Assembly (NCBI RefSeq): GCF_026151205.1
Contig: NC_087082.1
Span: 1,314,001 to 1,378,000, forward strand
Direction: 5' to 3'
Origin: Bolinopsis microptera
Lineage: Eukaryota > Ctenophora > Tentaculata > Lobata > Bolinopsidae
DNA: 64,000 bases
A program made the position numbers and the translations under genes. This document shows positions 11,378-23,300 of the stretch, one piece after another (within the stretch, counting starts at the first letter, position 1; each line of letters starts with the position of its first letter). The notes under the pieces are model-generated. The model ran no database searches and was not told where the DNA came from. It saw only the letters and a list, made by a program, of their open reading frames with translations.

Positions 11378-14300
11378 CTAAGCCTCTGCCTTCTCACTGT
11401 CCCTGTATCTATTAACAACGTCTCTCAGTTGCGTCATAACTCCTTTAGGATCACTGCTCTTAACAACTGCACTGCCTGAGGAGCACGGTAATGTTAATTT
11501 AACAGTTTCAAAGCTGACTTAATAACTTATAGCTTTATTAACAAAATCTTGGGATTCTTTGAAAAACAAATCATAATATTTTCGTACCACCAAAATCTAA
11601 AATTTAACCGCAAAAGAAAGGGTAATTATATTGCTAAGTCGTCATTATCAATCGATCAACGAACCTGACACAATAAGATTAGCTCCCGCCTCTGCAGCTA
11701 TCTCAATAGTCTTAGGAGACAGACCTCCATCAACCTCAATATTAGCATCCGGGTGCCTCTCTCGCAGGTACTTCACCTGCAAGATTAATTCAGTTAAATT
11801 CTTATAATTTTCATTAAATATCGATAAATAGTTTATAATTCTTGGTAGTAATTTAGAAAATTTACAGTCATTGATAGCATTAACACCCGTTTTCCCATTA
11901 AGGCTCCTTCGCTTATCTACAGACTAGTTGCAATGATAATTGATAATTTTTCTGAAAAGTCTTATAAGTATAATATTATATAATAAAATTAATTATGTTG
12001 TAGATGAATTCAGCGACTCAGCTGAAGAATATATTATTTTTGTAGACTAAGTATGATATGTGCTCCACGTATGTAATTAAAGAATTAAAGATAGATAATA
12101 ATTGTAGAAACGACAGACACGTGCGACTCGCCGCCTAGCTCTCCTATTCATTAGTGATAAGAGGCTGTATATTAGAAACGTTATACTATACCACGTGTAA
12201 CTATAAGTATATACTATTAGCTTCCAATAGCTCAATAGAGCCTTTTTTAGTTTTCAGCCTCTATTGAGGTCTGAGGACCGTGTTTGTAGGGTATATTTAC
12301 AATTGAAATAGTGATCTGATATAGAAAATCTACACATTTTTTCTCGATATTTTACACCGGTACCCATTCAATTTTCTACATTTTCTACATTCTCTCAATC
12401 CATTTTGAGTAGCATTTCATTTCTATAACCGACAATAGAATAACGTAAAGTTATCTCCTTCATGATTATACTACTATTAATGCTTTTCATACAAAGTTAC
12501 AACAAAGTCTTCATGTTATGACGTTATGTATCCTGGGTTTGGACAGGATATTACCCGCTTAAGATGTTTCCATCGCGTTACATTATATTGAAATATAACA
12601 TATTTACAATAAATTATGCAATCACAACATTACAATCAACAAAATATATATAGTATTTGAGTTGAAATGTTTGAATGTTTGATGTTAGTACTTTAGTAGT
12701 TTAACTTTTGCACGTTCTGAAGGGACAGGGGACTAGTAGGAGGCTTGTTTGGCCGGTACCAAATCTTTCATTATCTACAATGTACGTTTTAAACAAAAGC
12801 CCTCCTCCCCTCCCCATCAGCACTCTTGTGCCCTAGGCACAAAAGAGTCAAGAACCGTCTGTCCTCACTCCAACCGCGCACAAGGTTGCTGTGGTGATTA
12901 TAAAGTTATAATTATGTTTGCAAAGTTATTTTTGTGCGATATTCTGGATTGAGTTACTGTTGGTGCGCGGCGCTAAACTGGTCAAGCAAATTGTCCATCC
13001 CACTCATTAATGGAAGATATAGTCTTACATTTCCAGTTTTAATACAGTTTTGTACTTTCAACACTACTATATAACAAATAATTTGAGTGACAGGATGGAT
13101 TACTGAGGGGCACTGTGTTAAGGTGATTTAAGTGGGTCCCAATCCCCACCGATCATTCTTCTTTGTGTCATGCCTATGTTCCTGAATACTTGCTTCATCA
13201 TCTCCTTTTTATAACAACCACGGTGTCTTTATTGACTAAGCGCATAGTCTAGTGGCAGTTATGTAAATTTTTGCAATTATTCTTCTGCAGAGTGTGACCT
13301 TTGTCATTTGCATTGTGTATGTTTACAGGATGTGTATGTGGCACCGTAGGTTGTTGCTGGGCAGATCTTGGCCACTTCTATCTATACCGTGAAGCTGTGC
13401 CATTTTCAGAGGCACTTATTCTTTCAGCATCGCACCGTGTCGCATATTTCATTTCTCGTAATTTGCGCTTTATTTCGAGTTCGTATTGTGCACAGATCCG
13501 TGTCAGCTTGCATAAGTGATAAGCATAGGGTTGCATAGAAATAGAAATAATTTTCATAATCAATATGGAATATGATATGAGACGCCATCAATATCATAGA
13601 TCGGGAAATTGAGAAGCCATCCACATAAGAAATGCAGCCTCATTTCTTGTTTCGTTTCAATTTAGTTACCCTTTAATAACTCAAGTTATTCGTGTCAGAA
13701 TTGTACAACAAATTTCAGATATTATAGATATGGGTCAAACTTAGATTTCCTGGAAATACATCAGTCATTGTTGGTCAACTGAGAAGAAGAGTGCTATTCG
13801 TTAAACATAATTTCTAACTTTCTAAGGACAGTAAAAAATGTGCTTTGTCCGTTACTATGTAGCATAGAACTATTCAACTAAATCTACATATTGTATTTAA
13901 TATGTATGAGTATTGCTGAAAGCACAGTGTAAGGCCTACACGGACCGTCTCTAACTAGCCAATCCCTGTTTACATGCCGTGTAGCAGGGGACTAGAAATA
14001 GCGAAACTAGTAAGCGGGGCATAGCCAATACACTATACTCCCATCATTGAGTATATTACCAACCAAAAGGAAAATTTCCTTGTGTATGGAATCTACCAAG
14101 ACGAAAGTTGTACAATCCAGCGAAATTCCGAAGAATCATTCCAGTAGACTAGGCGCATTGCAACCACAGCCACGGAAATACTTATGAGTATTGCTGAAAG
14201 CACAGTGTAAGGCCTACTACATATTACATATATATATACTCAATCGATTTATAGTAGCTGTACAGCAATACTAAGGTTCAAGTACAGCAATACTAAGGTA

Positions 14301-17300
14301 ATCGTTTTATGTTACAATCTCATGGCATAATGCCGTGTGCCGTTTTCCTTCCGTGTAAATTTTATCGGACAACAACTAAGCAACTGCTAAAGACTCTACA
14401 TAATATTGTGATACCAGAACGACCGTATTTTTTGGACCATTCTTGCTTAGTATAAGATTTTGAGGTCTGATCAGATCATTGGTAATTAGTTTTCTTACTT
14501 CAACTTTGTTTGGCATAAATTTGATAGCTGGTTAAGTAAAAATTTCACACGGCGAATGAACTATTATCAGGAAAGTAGATATGGCCGAGGAACAGCTCGA
14601 GGTCCAAAAGCCAAGAAATTATCGTGGCACAAACACGAGACACCTCAGTGCTAAAGAAGTAGGCAGATACAACGACCTGAACCCAGAGGAGCCCATGACA
14701 GTGTGGTCTGTGCACTCTGGTGACGATATCCCCGAAATGTGCAGAATTCCTCAACTAGAAGCTCCTACTCAACTACCACTGAGTTTGAGAATAGAAGCAC
14801 CATATCACCCAATTTTGGGGTGCTCATCTGTTGATAAGATCTTGAGGTGGGCTGAAGCTGTGAATTACAGTATGAGTGAGGTTGACATAGTGGTTGGCCG
14901 GAACTTGATAAAAAAGTTATGTCAGACTCCCTACAATAAAAAAAATGGGTGGAAGGTTAATCTTTACAAATACAACAACACCCTGTGCCTTGAGAGTGCT
15001 GACGAACCCTATGATTGTGTGCCAGTTGGTGACAATTACGCAGACTGGGGTAAAGTATTCGAGGATGTGATGAAGACAGGAGGGAGCAGAACGCCCGGAT
15101 ACGCTTGCGAGGATGTTGATATCAGGATGCCACGACTTGTCCAACTAGGACCTCTAACACTACTAACCAACTCCAGGATCGGCTGTCAATTACCTGGGGA
15201 TCACCAGGATGTCCTGGAGAACTACGTTGAGATAAAAACATCCGCAGTAAGTGAAACAGATTGGCAAGAACGTGAAAAGTTCACAAAATTTAGATGCAGA
15301 AATATTTGGGCTCACTGTGCTCTTCTCGGTATAGACACAGTCTACATTGGACGCAGAACAGGAGTAGGAGATCTGGAGAAGATACAGATATTCACGATGA
15401 AAGAGCTGGAGAAGGCAGGATCAAACTATTGGAGACCGGAGTGCATGCTATCCTTCCTAAAGGAGCTGCTGTGTTGGGTACAAGATAAGACAAGTAATGA
15501 TATGACGTATAGTCTCACTTATGATGGTCAGGGATTTAATGATCCTGTGAGACTAGTTCCTAAGGAGCAGGATGATTTGGTAAGGATTGTGAAGGCGAGT
15601 TTTCCAGAGGAGTAAAAAGGTACTGTCAAGGGGTGAAGGGGTCGTAGCACAGCGGTAGATGGTAGGATTAAAGAACTGAAATAGATACAAATTTGAAACT
15701 TTGGCAACTTGACAAATTGTATACAAATTTCTTGACTCTTATATCATATTTCTATACCCTTGTATATAATGTATTATTATTTGACAGAAAAAATTATGGA
15801 CACAAAAATTCCTTTCGAAATTGGATTGACAAAATCTTTTTCGATTATATAAATCTGTGCAATGAAAAATGAACGCTAAAACATTTTGAGTATATCAAAA
15901 CCTGAAGAATTTAAATCATGCAAACATTAATTAACAGAAAAACAACAATATCGTACTCTTTTTAAGAGTTCGTTAAGTTAAGACTCTAAATGTGCTGACA
16001 GTACTTGTTCTATCCCGGATCTCTCCGTTCAAGTGTGTCTCCAATTAAATCTTAGTGACCTCCTAACACGCGCTCCAAACTGTTCCGCAGCTCATCGACA
16101 ATCATATTTCAAAGAATTTGTTTCACTTATTAACCTGCCACATATCTTCATATTCATGATATTCCACTACTCCAGGTAATGTGGAATATGATAAGAGACG
16201 CCATCACGGATCGGGAAATTGAGTAGCCATCAACAAAAGAAATGCGGCCGCATCTATTGTTCACAAAGCTATTGTGTAGAGATAACATGAGCGTCAATAT
16301 TCTTACTAATTGTTGTTCTTATTGCCAGCAACAGTTACTTTTTAATTTTGGATTTTCTTATTTCTGAATGTATCGAATTATACGGTAAAACTGCGGGTTT
16401 TTTTCAAACAAATATTAAGCTTAATTTGGATTGACAACGTGGTTGAACCACGATATGAACAGATTTGGCTTAACCTTATTAAAGTTTAATTTATACGTAA
16501 AATTGTTAACTAAATTGATAATTACTCCCCAAGATAATATGGCTCTGTTCAGTGAAGGAGGCACAACACTTCCCGACATCACCGTCCTCCTAGTCCTCCT
16601 CCTCCTCACGATAACCTCTACACTCCTCAATCCCCTAGTCTTCTTCTACAACTACAGGAAACCCCTCTCTGTCCCAAGCTTCCTATACCAAGTTCTTGCA
16701 GTGTTTGACACCCTTACTTGCTTGGTAATTCCCCTCAACTCCGGACTCTACATAATGAAGGTAGAGGAATACCCTTGTAATGGTGTAAAGGTAACAACCT
16801 GGCGTCAGGTTCTAACAGTCGTGATATGGGATGTCATGTACACCCCGGTCATGGTTGTGTCAGTGCTGACTATTTGTAGGTACATCAAGATAAGATATCC
16901 ATTTAAGATTCTCAACGTGAAATTGTTCGTAGTTCTTGCGATCGCGTTTCAAATCTACCTTGTGAGTGTTAGTTCATGGATGAGCTTTGGAAAAGAGGCT
17001 TATTTTTTGTGCAATTATGGGATGGTAATTGTGAGAAATTTTCTCAATCTGGATGCAGCAGTTCATGGTTTAGTCCATAGCTGGCCTAACTTAATCTGTC
17101 AGTTTGCCTCATTGGGCACATCTGCTCTGACTATAGTTCATCTCATCAAAGTTAGAAGAAACTCACTGTCAGTGCCTTCCAGTCGTAACGGAGTGAGAAG
17201 CAGTGCGAGGATCCTAACACAAAACTTCGGAGGAATCTTGCAAACAACAGCTCAAATAGCAAAGATAGTCATACTGACACAATCATCGGGAGGTGAAAGT

Positions 17301-20300
17301 AACCCTCGCTACATGAAACCTGTCATGTTCTCACTCAATATCTTGACGTGTGTATTTCTGTCAGTTTTCAACCCGGTTGTGTTTGTCTTGTTCACATCAA
17401 AGGTTTTGAAGATTGATTGAGGAGCACTACCCGAAGGCATTACTCGGCACTAACGCCTTAAAATCTTTAATTACAATCAAATATAAATATATGCACACAA
17501 TGTATAAAGTATTAATAATGTATAAAATATGATTATGCTATTAGCAAATTTAAATAGTACTATTAAGAATTTTAAATAACTCTTATCTCTTGACATAAAT
17601 TTAGAACAGCGACACAGGGTCTGAAGAATGCGCGGTGATATTTTTATCTTTTAAAAGTTGTAAATGACAGTGAAATTGCGCGGTGTCGATAGCATTGTAA
17701 AAAATGCTCGAAGATAGTCATATTTTGTTATGAGGTTAAAGTTTTGTTGCTCGTTATTATGATCAACGTATGTTGTACCAAATTATTTAAATTTCTAAAA
17801 GTACGAAATTTGAGTTGTCCCAGTCCTTGTCATCCGGTTTATGTGCTTGTGCAGTAAGCACATGCTTGTTGACTGTAGACTTGAATGAATTTAGGAATTT
17901 GTCTTGTAGGCAAGTGGTGACATATTTTATGTCCTTGTTAATAATGTTGACTGTTTGGTTATATAACTTAGGCCCAATGTAAGAAATGCTCTTGTCTGAA
18001 TTACATAAACGGTTAAATGGTACTGCAAAGAACTCAGGTTCTCTTCTAGGTGCGTTTAAGTTTGAAACAGTGAACATTCTTATAATATTTGGTGGTGCAG
18101 TGTTAGAATAAACTTTGTGCATTAAGCATAATATACATTTAGCTATCACGTTCGGTAAAGCTAATACTTCTAGTTTATTGAAAATTTCCTTTGTGTGTGA
18201 AGGTGTGCTATTCAGATCTTTGTCATAAAAATAGCGGTGGTATTGGTTATCTGCAGCGCGAATGCCCTTTTTCTGGGCCGAGAAGACTCTTTTAACGGAG
18301 TTTAGCGATCTTGTTCCCCAAACTGTGCAGCAGTAGTACAAGTGAGACTGAACAAAGCTGTTGTATATCAACTTGAGTGCTTTGTTAGGTACTGAGCCTT
18401 TGAGTTTGTAGAGAATACCCGCATTTCTAGATACTTTAGTGGCTAAATGTCTAATGTGGTGGGCCCAATTTAGCTTAGTATCAATGATCACGCCAAGAAA
18501 CTTTTCGTGATAACTTTGCTTTAGTCGCTCACCTCCCATGTAGATTTCTATATCCTTAGTTTTTTTATTTGTAAAGATCATATATTTAGTTTTGCTAGCA
18601 TTTAATTTAAGCCCGTTATTAGTAGCCCAATCAATTATCAAAGTCAGAATCTCATTCACCAATGCATTAAGTTGTTCAAATGTATCTGTACTTATTATTA
18701 GGTTTGCGTCGTCAGCGAAATAAATATGTTTAGCTAAATTACTAATCTGAGGAAGGTCGTTGATGTAGATTATGAACAGAATTGGTCCGAGAATGGAGCC
18801 CTGTGGTACTCCGTAGTTAAGTTTGAGGTGAGAGGACTTGCAGTTGTTGACGCTCACGTATTGCTCTCTATCGGTTAGATATGAGTGAAACCAAGATAAA
18901 GCCAACCCCCGAACTCCATAGTGCTCAAGTTTTCTCAGAAGAATACTGCTGTCAACCATGTCAAAGGCCTTGCTGTAGTCCAATAGAAGCAGTGCTGTGA
19001 CCTGCTTTTTTTCTAGTGCCCTGTGAATATGGTTTTGGGCTTCTAGTAAAGCATGTTCGCAGCTGTGCCCAGCCCGAAATCCGTATTGAGAGTCAAATAG
19101 GATTTTCTCTGTCTTTAAGTGATCTAATAGTCGCGCTTGCATAATTTTTTCAAAGATTTTTGAGAAACATGAGAGTAGTGAGATAGGTCGATAGTTTGAA
19201 ACTTCAGCACGTGACCCACCTTTGTGAAGTGGAACTACTTTCGCGATTTTCAATTTATGCGGAAACTTCCCCTGATGTAGAGACGCAGAGACTAGGCAGC
19301 TAAGCACTGGTGCAAGTATATTGCTCACTTTTTTCAGGGGAAGTATACTCATATCAGAAGTCGACTTAATCTTCAAACCCTTAACTATTTCAATTATTTC
19401 TGATGCGGACGAATCTTCTAGATTCATGCTCCGCTGGCATTTGCTATCTTGAGTTTCTGTTACGATAGTCCTGCCCTCAGAGCATACGAGACCATTTTCT
19501 CTCTTAAGAGTCTCAGCTATATTGCAGAAATAGTCATTGAAGCTATTCGCAATTTGCTGAGAATCTGTTATCTCGCTCCCATTATAGTTAATTTTGTTTA
19601 TCTTAATTTTGCCTTTTTTCTTTCTGTTTAACAAGTTATTAACCATTTGCCATTGTTTTCTGCTGTCGCTAGAATATTTTGTAAAGTACGCGTTGTAATA
19701 TTTGTTTTTGGCCTTATCCACGTGTTTATTCACAAATTTCTTCATTTTCTTGTACCTAATATCATTTTCAGTGGTCGGGTTTGTGACAAAATCTTCATAA
19801 AATTTATTTTTGCGATCACATGCGCACCGTAACCATTCTTGGATCCACGGCTTTGTGTTTTTACGGCGGCCTGGTTTACTCTTTTTTGCCTTAATTGGGA
19901 AATTTCGGTCGTATAGTTCACTATATTTTTTATCGAAAGCCTCAAATTTTTCATCTACAGAATCATAGTTATTAACCAAGTTCCAGTCTACCGCAGAAAT
20001 GTCGTTCTCGAACTTTTGGATACTGTCATCGTTTATTACTCGAGAAGACATTTCTGTTGTATCTTCTTGAAGTTTACAACTGAGCCTATTCTGATCAACC
20101 ATGATTGTGACAAAAGTTGCCAAGTGGTCAGAGATTGACTCAGAAATTACTCCCGATTTTGTAACAGCGTGGCAATTATTGACGAAAATATGGTCAATGA
20201 TTGTCGCACTGTGATCTGTGACTCTAGTTGGTCTAGATATCACAGGAGCGAACCCATGCTCTGCTAGAGTGTCCACATACTTAGTGACAGAGTCTATTCT

Positions 20301-23300
20301 CCCGTAATCTAGTAGGTCTATGTTAGTATCACCGGCCAGTATGATATTTTTGTTTCGATGTCTTGCTAAGTTACGGAGGAAAATTTTTAATTGTTCAAGG
20401 AAACCATTCAAATCCCCACTTGGAGAGCGATATATATTACAGATTAACGCGTTTTTGTGCCCTTTCAAGGTAAGTTCTGCAACCAAGAATTCTCCTATCT
20501 TAGGATTATCGTGGCAACATAGAGCGCTCTTAACGTTTATGTCAGATAATTCACATAGTTTTTTGTTAACATATATAACTAATCCTCCACCACGATTTGA
20601 CGCTCTGGCGGGAGTCTGAACATACGGTGGATAGAAACCGTCTAGTTCGAGCTCCTCTCCCTGAAAAGGCAAACATTCCGTGTTACAATTTGTTTCATTG
20701 AAGCAGAGAACGTCGTATTTTGTGTATTGATCTATATTCTCCCGAAATTCTTCAATGTTCCCATTAAGTGACCTAACGTTTAGCGAGAAAAGTTTTAATT
20801 CATACTCCTTCGTATTTTTTATTGCTTTCGCGGTATAGTATTTGCAGTTATTTAGAAGACTAGACGTTGTTTCCCATGGATTCAAATCAGCATCAGTATC
20901 ATCACGATCACCTATTTGATTTGATAGGTGGTCGCGATTAAAGGGGTTAAACCTAATAGTGTTACTGAGATTTATCATGTGAAGCTGTCTAATGGAGACA
21001 TCATATGCTGGGAAAATTTTTCTCAAGCATTCTTTGCAGCCTGTTGAGCCAGCAGAACATCTTGTGTGGGATAGGTTGTCACAGTAGCAACATTTGGTCA
21101 TTTGTCTTACATTCCCAATTTTTGTGCAAGTGTGACATTTTTCTCGTTTATTGGAGACTGGGATTTGTATAGGCCGTGATGGTAATAGAGGCATGACGGC
21201 GCCCACTGGAAGAATTTCTGAAATGCAGCTGTAGCAAGACCATTCTCCAGTAAGTTCAGTTATGTCGCTAGGTGTTAGGTGAGCACATTTTGGGTGATAT
21301 GTCATATAACAGATACTACAAGTGATGCTTATCTTGTGTGAGACTAGGCGCTTTGTACAGGCCTTACAGCTATTTTTACTACTTCGGATAACTACCATTT
21401 TTTGGCTGTAAATGATACTCTTGTTTAAATGTAGATATAGGTTTGCTACTGTATATTAATATATAATAAAGTACACGGAAAAACAGTTACTGAAAGTATC
21501 TACTCCAGATGAGTGAGCCAAGAAAATGGGGCCAGGGAAGAGTGAGAAAACGTGCGAGGTTTTGTGAACACTCTGTCCGGGTCCCTAACTTCAGCTCCTA
21601 ACTAGAGAAATCAATTCAGTTAAGTGTTATTCTGTGGGAATAAGTTTAAAAAGTTAATTGAAGTATGTGAAATGTGAATGTGACTTGTATTCTGTATTTG
21701 TAACTTGTAAGTGTATGTACTTAGTGGTCTGATTACGTGATTCAAATTAGTAAAGATAAGATTTCGATTAGCCGTAAGCTGGTGCAGATAAGACATGGTT
21801 CGTATACTGTACGATTCTTAGTAGATTAATAATTATGTCCAAATTTTCGATGTAGTATGTTTGTATATTGTATTGCTGTTCTAAGGTCTGCCCAATGAAG
21901 AAACATACTCCCGTCTTAGCGGCCAGTGTTTTCGAATTAAGTAGCTGCGCCCCATAAATTCTTTGACACAGGTAGCAAGAGAGCGAGCTATCTCTCTCTT
22001 GGACAGTACTGTTAGGTGGATTCCGTTTCCATCAGGATCTACAATGACCTCTCTTCTCTGGTATAAAACAGTACAAATATGGTGCGAGTCAAAGAACCAT
22101 AGCTTGGACACTCTATTGCTTAGTTCAAAAATAAAACTGTTAAAAAGCTTAACCTCCTCATTAAGCCACGAGAAACGTGTGAGAACTAAAGAATTAAATA
22201 TAAAAGTCGTGTTAGGATATTTCTCAATTAGATAATCAATATTTCTTTTAAAATCACATGAAAGGGAGTGGTGGTGGTGGTCATAGCGAGATAAATCGTT
22301 TATACCAGAAGAAATTATGACAATTTTAGAGCCAGAAATATACTGTTCGTGATCTAAAATTTTGGATAACTGGTACATTTCGCGTTTGATGCAGTGTACG
22401 TTAGGAAGGTCGAAAGGAACATCTCTGAGAAGCGAGTCCGTCAAGAATAATAGACGCTCCTTAGGTTGAGACTGCTCAGTAACTGTAGGCTTATGAATCG
22501 GTTCGTGGATCCTCGGGATTTTTTTGCGAGGGGGGGTATTCTGAGAGAGGCGTCTGAACGTAAGCGATATTCTGCAGTCCTGAGTTTCTGGTTGTGGCAA
22601 TATACCATGCTCCCAGAAATTCTGTGATTCACGTGTCATCACATACACACATCCATGATCAAGTTTGTGGATCTGTTGTTTGACCGGACCGACTTTGCTA
22701 CGAAATACCAGGTCTCTAGAAGCCCCAAGACTGAGTGTAATGATGTCACCAGTGACCTCATTTTCATCATCACTGTGGAAGGGTATATGGCACTTGCCGT
22801 TTTCATATTTGGTGATTAGACAAGTTACCTGCTCCTTATTAAACGTAGGGTCATCTAATGCATTCGAAATGTTTGTAAAAATGTGGTCAATAACGGAGTT
22901 CTGAGGATAGTTTCTGGCCTGATGCACGGTTGACCCATAGCGGTAATCTGTTGCTCCGAAGTACTGTACGGATCGGGATGCGATTCTGCGGAAGTTCATG
23001 CCCTTGCAGATGTCCATTCAATTAATGTCATTAAAGGATAAAAGCACCCGCAGTGCAACAGGACAGCACTCGATTTAGGCTGTCAAGTGCTGGAGGAGGT
23101 ACTGAGTTGACCCAACAGTGTGCCACTAACTCATATCCAAGTGCAGAAAGAAATGAAAATGAGAGTAATGCACAAATGGTTCCAAATTTTTCATGAAAAT
23201 TAAAAGATTCTGGGTTGAACAACACATTCAGGCATGACTCACGGTCCCTATTGTGCTCCTATAAGTGTTTAACCAGTCATAGAGAACAATAATATATTTT

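Larger units (their letters stand above)
11777..14580. other. 5' part of RPE intron 3 in plus coordinates, repeats only
   Basis: No gene is seen. It holds part of a dispersed repeat (12462-12635), an 80-bp repeat copy (about 13561-13640) and a 33-bp direct repeat (about 13907-13940 and 14184-14217). The short ORFs look random. Confidence 0.5.

Noticed and set aside
15637-15700. tRNA gene
   Set aside because: Only an A-box-like stretch; no B-box, anticodon arm or acceptor pairing.
19449-20619. Plus-strand ORFs inside the LINE
   Set aside because: They are antisense shadows of ORF2.
23031-23225. An extra LINE ORF upstream of the AlkB ORF
   Set aside because: 64 residues, no domain, separated by a stop; likely 5' UTR.
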